64,000 nt of DNA from Piscicola geometra (taxonomy: Eukaryota; Annelida; Clitellata; Hirudinida; Piscicolidae): contig OX030966.1 of the NCBI GenBank assembly GCA_943735955.1, positions 1,132,518 through 1,196,517 on the forward strand. The letters are read 5' to 3'. The notes under the pieces were generated by a model. The model did not search any database. It was not told the origin of the DNA and saw only the letters and a list, made by a program, of their open reading frames with translations. Both the position numbers and the translations under genes were made by a program. Within the stretch, counting starts at the first letter, position 1. Each line of letters begins with the position of its first letter. This document shows positions 12,935 to 26,270 of this stretch, piece by piece.

Positions 12935-13009
12935 ATGGGTTAATCCAGATTTGACTACAATCTTTCTATATTTAGGTTTTCAATTTCAAAAAAGCTTGCA
13001 TTATGTATA
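12935..13009 (+). repeat. Left arm of a 75-85-bp inverted repeat
   Basis: Starts with ATGGGTTAATCCAGATTTG and runs through TTTAGGTTTTCAATTTC to a TTATGTATA word. The reverse complement, with a small indel, is at 17079-17161. It could be a terminal repeat of a large element or two opposed copies of a short interspersed repeat. Confidence 0.75.
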
Positions 13010-13555
13010 CTCATTTACCTATAGTAATATATATAATATATATTTATATCTATAATATACTATATATATGTGTATACTCATGTATGTGTTAAAGAGTATA
13101 ATAATAATTTTAAACACAATAATTTCATTAATCTTTATTAATTGAGCAAATAGTTTTTCATATTATCAGTGAACACTGAAAGCCATAAAATCCCATCTAA
13201 AAAACAATATAAAATTTCTGAATTTAATTTTTTTAAAGTTTTTTTTCTTATTTTTTTCACACAATTGTTACTATATGCTGCGACGCATTGCTGCGTAAAT
13301 AAGAAATTTAAAATCAATTTTTAAAAATGGCGCCTCTAATGACGGCCATTCAAATCTCCGTAAATTATTATTTTTCACTCAATCAACTGAAACTTAACTT
13401 TCATCTCGTCGAAACTCTGTTCACACTCCTAAAGATCCAGTTCGCATTTGTCAGAATGAGATAATGCCTTCTGAAAGTGTCAGAAACCTAGGAGTTTATC
13501 TCGACAAAGACCTCACCATGACGACACACATCAACAAGATGACTCAAACCTTTTC

Positions 13556-14215
<660 letters not shown>

Positions 14216-15447
14216 ATCATCACTACAGTACCAACACTCATACCACAGCACAATCATCACCACATCATCCTCAAAACCATCTAACACAATCATCATTCTT
14301 TTCAATTATCTGTCTTGCCACGGATAATAGACATAAACACAGACATGAGTAGAAGATTCGTTCTGACAGTCTGTCCTTCATCTGCAGAGCTCATCTGCCT
14401 TGTGGAGTAGGTAGCCAGTGGGTGCTTGCAAGCTGTGCACTGGTGTTCAAATTGAGGCCCTGGCACTTCTTCCTTTTAAAAGATTTTATTGTAGTCCGTT
14501 AGACAGTTATTGGTTGAAGATTTTAATTCCGAGAGCAAGATTTGGCAAGCGATAAATTTAAAAACCAAAAAACAAGAAAAGATATAAATTATAATAATTA
14601 TTATTATTTGAAGTTTAAAAAAACTAAATTATTGGATCAGAAGACAAACTATTTTTTAAAATCATTAGACGGTTAAAGCGGCTACCAAGATGGCAGCTGC
14701 TAGCCAAATACGATCCATAAGATGGTTATTGACCAAGGACTCATTGAGAACATTGGCTTCTGCTTTGGTTCTCAGTTGAATTGATTATGGCAATATCATT
14801 CTTACTGGGTTGCCAATGACGCAGCTGCAGAAAATTCAGTCTATAATCAACACTACAGCTAGGCTCATAACAGGTGCTAGAAAGTATGATCACATCAGCC
14901 CTGTTCTCAAGGAGCTTCACTGGCTTCGTGTTGAAAACAGACTTGAATACAAAAACATCTTGTTAATGCACAAGTATCTGTCTAATGAGTGTCTAGATTA
15001 CTTGTCGAGTAGCATTGTCATGAGAGCAAGTCTTCCCCAAAGGGAAAGACTCAGGTCTGCCAGGTCGAGAGATATAGTTCCACAGAGCTACAAACTCAAG
15101 TATGCAGGTGCAAGAAGCTTTTTTGTTGCAGCGCCGACTCTTTGGAATAGTCTTCCCAATAGACTCAAAACCCCGAGCTCGACCGCGACATTCAGCCGTT
15201 CCCTGAGAACGTACAGATCACGATAACCCACAAATTTACCACTCGTTTTTCCATTCACCAATTTCTTGCTTCCTAATTTCATCCTTTTTTATATTTCACT
15301 AATGGTCAATACTAATTGTAAAATAAATAATAATAATAATATTATATAATAATTTTAGATAAATTTAAATGAATCATAATAATATAATACAGATATATAC
15401 TTTTATCTTAGATTTATTAATATTATTTCAGTTTCAATCTTTAAAAA

Positions 15448-15591
<144 letters not shown>

Positions 15592-15684
15592 GATTATCTT
15601 GTTAAATTTCAATAATTTACTTTACCTATACTTACCATTTATTCATCTTTCATTATTAATATTATTATCCAATTTTTCATAACT

Positions 15685-15760
15685 AAGTGGTCTTGAAGCC
15701 CGACCGGGTTAACGCCACGTTAATAACACTCGTCGTTGTATTGTATTGTATTGAAATTAT
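15685..15760 (+). mobile_element. SINE-like 3' end with TTGTA tail
   Basis: AAGTGGTCTTGAAGCCCGAC, then GGGTTAACGCCACG and a short TTGTA-repeat tail. It resembles the 3' half of the tRNA-type SINE and has a reversed counterpart at 56372-56450. Confidence 0.6.
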
Positions 15761-16073
15761 TTTTATACTCTATAATACATACATGAGTAGGGAGACGTTG
15801 CTCAAGATAAACCGGTTCCAAAGATAGAACAGTTATGCGCTTTGAAATTTTTTTTTCTTTCATATTTATGCATCCATCTTAGATGCACATTTTTATGTTG
15901 GTTTCGTTTCGAAAAGTTGTCTCATTCAATCAGAATACTTGAAAAACTGATTTCTAAAAGAATTGTTAAATATTGGGAGATAAAATTTTGCTTTTTTTCT
16001 CAACTTCCGAAGGTAAATAATTTCAATTTTTTATTAGTAATTAGATGATGCAATACAGTTTGGGGCCATCTAT

Positions 16074-16536
16074 AAAAAACGTCCTCACAAAAGGGGGGTT
16101 CAGCAAAAAGTGGACTAAAGTGGACAAGGGGGGGAAGGGGTTTAGGGCAAAGTGGATATCCACATCATAGTGTATTTTGAGTGCAGAAGTTTTGCATAAA
16201 TTTACTGCAAAATAATTCTAGTTTAATGACAAAAGAGTTGGGATGCAAACCCAAACAATCTTTCACAAACAGGTTATATTTAGAAACGATAGGTTCAATA
16301 ATAATTAATACGCTTGAATATTATTTTTTTGATATGTTGATAAAGTTTGATTTGTCAAATACAATAAAATCTCAAATAACAATTCTTAAAGTTTTTCTTT
16401 AAAATCTTTAATGATTTTTATTTTGTGTTGGGGTTAAAAAAATGACTGAAATATTTGAATTATACTTAATTTTTTTTTAAATTAGATATAGGACAAAAAA
16501 TTATTTTTCGAAAACCCCCCAGGATCGCCGGCCATG
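16074..16536. mobile_element. Probable MITE of the GGCGGCGATC family (right end only certain)
   Basis: The right end (CCCCCCAGGATCGCCGGCCATG) resembles the right termini of the MITEs at 3133-3511 and 45716-46326. The left end has G-rich words but no convincing terminal repeat or target duplication, so the left boundary is a guess. Confidence 0.4.
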
Positions 16537-17078
16537 ATATACAATATAATCGACTATATAAAGTTTATATTCTAAATAGACTATTGAAAATTAACACAAA
16601 CCAATAATTTACTTTTTTATTTAAAAAAAAACTGTTAGTATTCATTAGCTTTGACACAACTATAAAAAGTGAAGCAATTTTTGAAGAAGTTGAACCAGTA
16701 AAGGTCGAAATGAAAACTAGAAAGCCTAGAGCAAAAAAAATGTTAAATTTGCAAAATTAAAATACAAACTGGTGTATTTCTTTAGATAACTAAACAATTT
16801 TGACGATAAATACAACTTTTAAATGAGATTTTTATTAAATACAACATTAATTCATCTTAGAGCATTCCATCTTGAGAACCCAGTTGCTAAACATGGAGTT
16901 TTTTGGTGTTCATGTTTGAAGTAAAAAAAACTTGTGTTTCTTTTTTACCTAGTCTTATATTTGAGTTCACATAACTAGACAAGGTATAATATAATGGCTG
17001 GATAAATGTAAATTATTTCTTATGCAATTGAGCTGAGGCTACGTTTAAAAATCGTCCCGACTTGTGCAACCTCTCCCT
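16537..17078. other. Unassigned intergenic sequence
   Basis: AT-rich; no coding exon or known repeat recognised. Confidence 0.4.
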
Positions 17079-17161
17079 ATACATAAAGCAAGTTTTTTTT
17101 GAAATTGAAAACCTAAATATAGAAAGAAACAAAGTCTGTAGTCAAATCTGGATTAACCCAT
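17079..17161 (-). repeat. Right arm of the 75-85-bp inverted repeat
   Basis: Reverse complement of 12935-13009 with a short insertion. Immediately beyond it (17165-17245) is a small segment reading like a LINE 3' coding end (LKKLKTYLFD). Confidence 0.75.
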
Positions 17162-17289
17162 ATACGTTTCAGCACAACGTATGATGAATTGAAAGTGACT
17201 TTGGGAGCATTCTTAAAAAAACTCAAAACATATTTGTTTGATTAAATATTAAAAAGTTTAAAGAACTAAAATGAAAAAGAATTTACAGA

Positions 17290-17295
17290 TTTATT
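17290..17295 (-). terminator. Polyadenylation signal of BRF1
   Basis: AATAAA on the - strand about 90 nt downstream of the BRF1 stop codon. Confidence 0.6.
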
Positions 17296-17382
17296 TACAC
17301 AACCTATAACATCTTTAACGTCTTGAGCAACCTAAACTCTAGTTTGACATGCAAAAACGAAACAGTAAAAACATCGTAGGAG

Positions 17383-20300
17383 TTAATCGTCCCAGTCGTC
17401 GGTGTACGCATCGAACGTCTCCTCCTCGGCGAGGCCTGCTGCAGCTGCAGGGTTGAGTGGAGAGGGAAAGAATATTCATTTAAAACCTGAACAATCAGAA
17501 GTAAACAGATTCAAATCTGACAAGAGAGTTAGATGTTGAATAGGATTGAAAGGACGAGTAGACTATTACCAGTATCCTCCTCCTCGTTCTCCTCCTCCTC
17601 CCCCTCAAAAAAGAAGCTCTCATCCACCTCCTCCTCCTCTTCGGTAGCAGTTCTTGTTGTTGTTGTTTTAGTTGTCAAGGTTGTGGTTGGTGCGGTTGTT
17701 TCAGAGACACTCCTGTCTAGGAAAGAAACGTTCTTGCACAGGCTTGCTTTGCCCGTGCCCTTGTCAGTGCCCTTGTCCGTGCCTTTGTCAGTGTCCTTGT
17801 CCGTGCCCTTGTCAGTGTCCTTGTCCGTGCCTTTGTCAGTGTCCTTGTCCGTGCCTTTGTCAGTGCCCTTGTCCTTCTAGAAGCAGTGAGTTTTGGTGAG
17901 TTTTGGTGAGTGTGAAAAAAGTTGGCATGATGAAATCACCATCAACATCTTCCTTCTCCTTCTCCTCATCATCATCATCAGCACCACCAGACACTGACCC
18001 TGTCATCGAGAGCAGAGAGGTGGGTCTTGTTGCCCTCGAGGAGTGCCCCTTCAGCACAGCGCAGCACCGCCCGCTCCATGCTGCCGCCTTCCAAGTGTAA
18101 CGTCCTAGTGTTCTTGTGGCTAAGTTTGTTGTCGCTGTTACTTTTATTTGTATTACTATTGTTGTTACTGTTGTCGTTGAGGGAGTCCAGGTTGAAGTCG
18201 ACAAGAACATCATAGTTGATCTTGTTTGACAACTTCTTCAACTGCACTATTTGAGCTGGTGGTGATGATGATGATGATGAATTATGAAGTGAGGGTGATG
18301 ATGAATGATGAGGTGATGGTGATGATGATGAATGATGAAGTGATGGTGATGATGAATGATGAGGTGATGATGATGATGGCAATTAGGGATGCCACACTGA
18401 ATGACGATGATCCACTTTCTAAGAAAGGAACCGCAACGGGAAGCAGAGATTTGTTTTGCTTTTTTGGAGAGTTGCAATAATCAATAATTTATCGGATGCA
18501 ATTAAAAAAGAATATCTTTAGGCGGGTCTCGAGTTTGAGAGCAGTTGCCATCGCAATGAAAGCTTGAAGAAGAAAACATGATTGAGTGGTGAGAGAGTGG
18601 AAAGTATGAAAGAGGGAAGAGATGAAGAGGGAAGAGATGAAGAGGGAAGAGATGAAGAGGGAAGAGATGAAGAAGGAAGAGATGAAGAAGGAAGAGATGA
18701 AGAAGGAAGAGATGGAGAGGGAAGAGATGAAGAGGGAAGAGATGAAGAAGGAAGAGATGAAGAAAGAAGAGATGAAGAAGGAAGAGATGAAGAAGGAAGA
18801 GATGAAGAAGGAAGAGATGAAGAGGGAAGAGATGAAGAAGGAAGAGATGAAGAAGGAAGAGATGAAGAAGGAAGAGATGAAGAGGGAAGAGATGAAGAGG
18901 GAAGAGATGAAGAGGGAAGAGATGAAGAGGGAAGAGATGAAGAGGGAAGAGATGAAGAAGGAAGAGATGAAGAAGGAAGAGATGAAGAAGGAAGAGATGG
19001 AGAGGGAAGAGATGAAGAGGGAAGAGATGAAGAAGGAAGAGATGAAGAAAGAAGAGATGAAGAAGGAAGAGATGAAGAAGGAAGAGATGAAGAAGGAAGA
19101 GATGAAGAGGGAAGAGATGAAGAAGGAAGAGATGAAGAAGGAAGAGATGAAGAAGGAAGAGATGAAGAGGGAAGAGATGAAGAAGGAAGAGATGAAGAGG
19201 GAAGAGATGAAGAAAGAAGAGATGAAGAAGGAAGAGATGAAGAGGGAAGAGATGAAGAAGGAAGAGATGAAAAGGGAAGAAATGAAGAAGGAAGAGATGA
19301 AGAAGGAAGAAATGAAGAAGGAAGAAATGAAGAAGGAAGAGATGAAGAAGGAAGAGATGAAGAGGGAAGAGATGAAGAGGAAGGGGAGGAAAAGGAAGAG
19401 GTGAAGAGGGAAGAGATGAAGAGGAAGAGGAGGAAAAGGAAGAGATGAAGAGGATGGGGAGGAAGAAAAGGACGACGAAGGGGAGTATATGGGGGCGCAT
19501 GTACCAATGGCTTCTTCTGCAGTGCTGGCTTCCTTGCGTGCCTTCGTCCTGCGAACTCTCCTCTTCTGTGAGGAGGTTAAATGATGGGTGGAAGGATGGG
19601 TGGAAGGATGGGTGGTAGTATGGGTGGAAGGATGGGTGGTAGTATGGGTGGAAGGATGGGTGGAAGGATGGGTTGAAGGATGGGTGGAAGGATGGGTGGA
19701 AGGATGGGTGGTAGTATGGGTGGAAGGATGGGTGGAAGGATGGGTTGAAGGATGGGCGCATGCAGGGATGGACAGCATGGAGGAGTGGGCATCAGGGATG
19801 GACAGCATGGAGGAGTGGATGAGCGCATGAAAGATGTGGTTGGAAAGAGTGGAAGTGAGAGGAGAGGACGCCTGATACACGGGCTTTAGGTATATCATAT
19901 ACTACATGTTTATATATTTATTAGAGCTGTGCTTTAATCTACGTTAACTTTCGATAAACGCCGTTAATTTTTTTAACGCGTTAATAAAAATTTAACGTAC
20001 TCAAAAATTTTGATGCATTTGAAACTTTTACCGCAGTTTAAAAAATGTATTAAGATTGAACTTTTTTATACTTATTTGAATGTTTTGCGCTACAAAAATT
20101 ACATTGCGGTGAACTCAAGTTTTAAAGTTGCATCAGATTCAATTTCATCAGGTTGAGTCATAAGTTTTTGTTATTTTTCATATTGAAAATGGAAAAGTGA
20201 CGCAATCGGCAACGCCATCGTAATTTGGATTGCAAGGGATGGCAGACCCGTTGACATTGGTAATATATTGATATACTTCAGTAATATATCTTCTTTAAGA

Positions 20301-22980
20301 CATTCTTTCAGTACATTTTATTCAATTGAATAATTAGTAATGATTCCAGTTGTTAACTCATGATCTTTCTTTAATAAAACTTCTTATTACTTGTTGTTCA
20401 ATGAGTTCACTTGCAATTTGTTACCTCACACAAGATCTATGCAGTTCAGAAAATGATCTTAGTTATGCCATTCGTTTTAAAGAGAAACTTATTTCTGAAC
20501 TGGACCAGAGAAAGATTAATCAGAATACTCAGTGATTAAGAATTGCCACATCATTAGACCCCTGATTGAAAATTATAGAATGTCTTTAAACAAATGTAAG
20601 AGTTGAAAAAACTATAAGAAAAGAAAACCTCAAAAATATACAGTCTTTCCCAAACAAGAGACTATGAACACATGTAACTTCAGATTCCGAAGATGAAGAT
20701 ACCTCAATGATGACAAAGTCAATAATTCAACGTTATCGAACAGAATCTCAAGTAGGCTTTCAGAGTTTTCCTCTTGTTTGGTGGCAACAACACGAAGGGG
20801 CATATCCGACTCTTGCAAAACTGGCAAGAAAGTATTTGTCATCTCCTGCAAGTACAGCTCCATGTGAACGTCTATTCAGCTTGTCAGGACACATAGTTAG
20901 CAATAAAAGAGTCTCTTTAGATCCAACTTGTTGCGAAAAACTTGTTTGCTTGAGTAACTGGCTCAAAAATGATGTGTGACAATTTCATTTTGTATCATTT
21001 ATGGATTCGTTTTTTATTCTTTCCTATGTGGATTACTATTAAAAACAAATTCTGATAAAATTGTTATTAAATTTGTGAGAAAATAATAATTTTTTAAAAA
21101 ACTAATGTCAAATATGCTAAAAACATTGCGTTAAAATACGATTAACGCACGATTAAAATTTTTAATGTAGAAAGTGTAGAAGTAGGCAATCCATGAAATG
21201 CCTAATTGAGTCATTCCATGGATTGTTTAAGATTTGCAGTCATTCCATTGATTTCCTAAACATTTAAGTCATTCCATGGACTGTCGAAAAAAATGAATCG
21301 TTGCTTGCAAATTTGTTTTTATAGTTTCTCTAAAAATAAATTGAATTTTATTAATTAAATTAATTTTTGTAAAAATATTTTAATATATTTATTTAGTTTA
21401 CAGTTTTATAGTTGATTGCAACAACTTCGAGATGAATGGCACGCACTATTGCATTTCGAGTTGGCTTCAGGGCACTTCATGAAGCCACGTGCCCGCCACT
21501 CCATGCAAACTGCACTGCCTTCCTGAGGACTTCAACGCAGGTCATGTCCTCTCGCTCAACAACTTATGAACACGCAGATCAAACTGATTCCTAGAATACT
21601 TCCTTTCAATACTCCACCTTCCACAGCAACCTTGTATGAGTCATTTTCATCTCTGTCAAGAACTACTTCCACAACATTTCTTGAGCCCCTCTCTCAAGCA
21701 TTGGCATGGCACAGTCACATTATCTCCTGCATTTCCTGCCAAGCGGATGATGCGACTGCGTTCAATCATGCGCTCAGCTTGTACTACCGCACCTTCTCGG
21801 GCTTTTGTCCGCTGGTTTGTGATGGATGCTTTTTGGTGGTCAGTTAATCTCAAGAGTTTTATTGATGTTGGGCATGTTTACTGTACAGCTGTTTGAAAGC
21901 ATTCTTTGGTGTATCACTGCTGCTTGATGCCTGTGATCTTTCAAATGAGGAAACTGTAAAATTCTTGTTGGTTTCAAAAAAGCCTCCTCTCAACTCAGGA
22001 GTTCTGATGCTTCGGTCGGGAGAACTGTTGACCGAAGACCTCTTTGTGCTCCAAGTGCCAGCAGTGCTTGGTGCGGTTGTACTGAGTGGAAACATATACT
22101 TTTAGTAAATTGAACAAACTTCAAGCCAGTTGCCCATGCTGTAGTAGCATTATCATTCATCCATGATATTAACATGTCTTCCACGTCACAATTTAAGCGT
22201 TCAACAGAGCCTTGACTGTGAGGATGTCTTGCTTTAGCATGCACCCTCGGCAAATCAGACCATAATCATTTAAGTTATAAATTACAGATGCAGTAAATTC
22301 AGAACCATTATCACCTTTTAATATTTGTGGCACCCCAATTATTATGAATATGTCAACCAGGCGCTTAGCAACTTCTGCAGCTGTTTACTATAACTCGTTA
22401 GAGTATTGAACATTCAAGTCGTTTTGAACTGAATGCCAGAGAAAAAAAGAACGGCAGTGAAAGGAGTTGCAGGTCGACCAATCCTAACAACAGACGATGC
22501 CTCCAGGTGTCAAGTTGCTCGACAGCAGTCCACGCCATCGCACAAATGCTTCGCCAAGACAATTTGAATGCGCCTTTGTCTTTAAGAAGAGCTGCAGAAG
22601 TTGCTAATCACGTGGCTGTCATATCTGTAATTTATAACTTTAAATTATTAGGGCCTGACTTGCTGATAGTGTATGGTAAACCAAGACACCTGAAAAAATA
22701 CTGTTACATTTAATTAATAAAATTCAATTTATCTGTAGAAAACTATTAAAACATATTTTCCGACAGTCCATTGAATGACTGAAATGTTTAGCAAATCCAT
22801 GGAATGACTGCAAATCTTAGACAATCCATGGAATGACCGAATTAGGCATTCCATGGATTGCTTACAAATATTAGGCATTTCGTGGGTTGACTAATCATTC
22901 TACACGTTGTAACGGTAACATATATATATATTATATGTTACCGTTACAATGTGTAGAATAATTAGATCCATATTTATATA

Positions 22981-23019
<39 letters not shown>

Positions 23020-26000
23020 GGATCGATATGCATGCATGCACAGACGAGGACCTTCTTTGCAAGTTCAGGATTCTGCAGCAGCTCCTTCGCCTTCTTCTCT
23101 TCCTTTTCTGGCATGTATTATTGTTGTTATTGTTGTTGTTATTGTTATTATGATTACTAGCTTCAAACGATGAGCGAGACGAGATGAAAGAGAGACGCAC
23201 CCTTCGCCAGCCTCAGGAAGTCCGCATTCTCTCGCATCCACAACGTCATCTTTATCTTCGCCTCCTCCTCGCTCAGGATCACCTTGTTGTTTTATTGGAT
23301 AGCTAGCAAAAACTTCAGAAACCACAAAAGCAACACCAACCACAACAAGAACGACACTGAAAAAGGTCTACAACGCCACGGTGGAGTCGGTACTCTGGTA
23401 TGCTCTTGCCAGTTGGATGCCATGGATAAGTGCTTCCAACTTTGATCTTCTGGAACGGGAACAGAAGAGAGCTGCAAAGATCATCGTTCGATTAACCAAG
23501 AGCGACCATCTTCACCGACGGTAGAGGAAGTGTCGAAAGCCTACAGAACCCAGCAAGATTCGACGATCCGCAGCTCAGTAGGACAAAGGAGGATCTCTTG
23601 AGAGCCAGCCGAAGCAATGAGTTGACAGTACAGTGGATTCCTGGACACACTGGTGTTCAAGGTAACGAGGCGGCAGACAAAGCCGCACTCACCGCAAGCC
23701 AAGGCGAGCAACCACAGTCTGTCACGTGGTCGGCAATCAAGAGCATCCTCGAACGAAGTATGAAACTCGCCGAGATGACGGATGCAAGAAGGAAGAGAGT
23801 CTGCACCACCGCGTTGAGGAGACAAGTTGAAGGAGAGACGAAACTTCTGGCCGACTACGCAGTGGCCACTGTCCAGCCACCGCATTATGCCGCAGTAGAG
23901 TCCTCAAAGAAGATGCCAGTTGTGAGCTGTGTGGAGCGGTAGAGTGCCCAGAAGTCGAGAAGAAAGAGAAGAGCTCCCTCATGCCAACGAGGTCCTAAGA
24001 GAAGGGGGTAGGTGTTCACAACCTTACAACGTATGAGACCTGCATGCATCGGTCAAGCGATAACAAAAACAGTAAATGCAACAACTAAAACAACAACAAC
24101 AAAAGCAATGACAACAACATGTGTTGTTTCATCGGCTATATGGTCCCGCCTTCACGAGGCGTCGTTGGCTGCCCTCGGGCACGAAGAGGATCCCAAAAAC
24201 GCTACCTCCTCCCTCCTCTTTCAAGGAGGCTCTAAGAGAGAAAGGATGGGAGGTGTTCACATACCTTCTCCGCATAGGACCGGAATCGGTCATGCGGAAT
24301 GGAAACAAAGAACTAAAAGCGATAACAACAAAAGCAACGACAACAACCAAAACAACAACAACAAAAGCAACAACCTCATTGATCTCCTCGTCACCCTCGA
24401 GGTCTGCGAAGTCATCATCAGCAGCAACCTCCCTGAAGTTCTCTGCTGCTGTTGCTCTTGCTGTTGTTTTTGCTGTCAATCACTATTTAAAATCTTTCTA
24501 CACATTTAAAAGTACCTTTAAGATCTTTGGATTCTTCCACTTTGGTTGCAGCAGCCAGTTTAGAATGGCCATCTTGTTTGAGGGTGTCATGGCCGCCAGA
24601 GTGGCTGATGAGTTGTTTGATAGTGGCGACCACCAAGCCATCCACCACCTCACTCTCCGCTCCTCCCTCCTCCACTCCACCCTCCTCCACTCCACACTTG
24701 CCCACCTCAGCCCCTATTAACGCAGCCACATCGATTTCCTGCAACTCCTTCAACGCCTCATCATCATCATCACCATCATCATCCGCTGCATCCTCCTTCT
24801 TCCTCTTCCTCTTCTTCTCACTCTTGACGTCAGAGGGGCCAGACAGCAGGCGCTCGTACTGCGCAATCTCCATGTCGAGGTCGCTGGTCGAGGGCGCCTC
24901 TGTCGTTGTGGCTGCAGGTGGTCGTCGTCGTGCTGTTGCCGCAAGCCGAATTGCTGAGCACCAGAGTACACAAGAGTGCACACAAGAGTGTGCAAGAGTG
25001 TACACAAGAGTGTGCAAGAGTGTACACAAGAGTGTGCATAAGAGTGTGCAAGAGTGTGCATAAGAGTGTACAAGAGTGTACACAAATGTGCAACAGAAGA
25101 AAGAATATTGCACGATAGACACACACCTTCAAGATCCTTCAGAGGGTCTCGTATCTTGAATCTTGTGGTGTTGTTGGGTTGTGGTGTTGTTGGGTTGTGG
25201 TGTTGTTGGGTTGTGGTGTTGTTGGGTTGTGGTGTTGTTGGGTTGTCAGGTTGTTAGGTTGTGGTGTTGTTGGGTTGTGGTGTTGTAGGGTTGTGGTGTT
25301 GTTGGGTTGTGGTGTTTTATCATTATTCCTCGAGTTTTATCATTATTCAAACCGAGTGATTTTGACGTTCGTTTGGGTTTACACCCCGTTGTTGTATTGT
25401 AACCATTTCCACCACCACCCCACCACCTCAGTCACCTCCTCCTCCACCATCTCCACCTCCACCACCACCACCATCTCTATCTCCTCCACCATCTCCACCT
25501 CCACCACCACCACCATCTCCACCTCCTCCTCCACCATGTCCATCTTCTCCACCATCTCCACCTCCACCACCACCACCACCACCACCTCATCCACCATCTC
25601 CACCTCCTCCTCCACCATCTCCACCTCCACCACCACCATCTCCATCTCCTCCACCATCTCCACCTCCACCTCCACCACCACCACCATCTCCATCTCCTCC
25701 ACCATCTCCACCTCCTCCTCCACCATCTCCACCTCCACCACCACCACCATCTCCACCTCCACCACCACCACCACCACCACCACCACCACCTCATCCACCA
25801 TCTCCACCTCCTCCTCCACCATCTCCACCACCACCATCTCCACCTCCTCCTCCACCTCCACCATCTCCACCACCACCATCTCCACCTCCTCCTCCTCCCC
25901 CACCTCCTCCCCCACCACCACCTCATCCTCCCCCACCACCACCTCCTCCACCACCACCTCATCCTCCTCCTCTACCACCTCCTCCACCACCACTTCATCC

Positions 26001-26237
26001 TCCTCCTCTACCACCTCCTCCATCACCACCTCATCCTCCACCACCACCATCTCCACCTCCTCCTCCATCACCTCCTCCTCCACCACCTCCTCCTCCACCA
26101 CCTCCTCCTCCTCCACCCACCTCCGATTCTTCTTATCGATCATCAGCTGTATTTGCACTTCCAACTCCTCCCTCAACGCCTCCGTCATCTCCAAAAGCCC
26201 AGGCAACTCACCACTCTCTTCCAGCTGCCATGTGTAA

Positions 26238-26270
<33 letters not shown>

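Noticed and set aside
18489..19898. Long Ser/Phe/Ile and Glu/Lys open frames
   Set aside because: 15-bp and 12-bp satellites in BRF1 intron 15; the real exon here is 19565-19505.
24129..24370. Extension of BRF1 exon 12 through the long - strand frame
   Set aside because: The frame beyond 24375 is the antisense of LINE sequence; a GT donor follows GAG and the next conserved BRF1 block starts at 23282.
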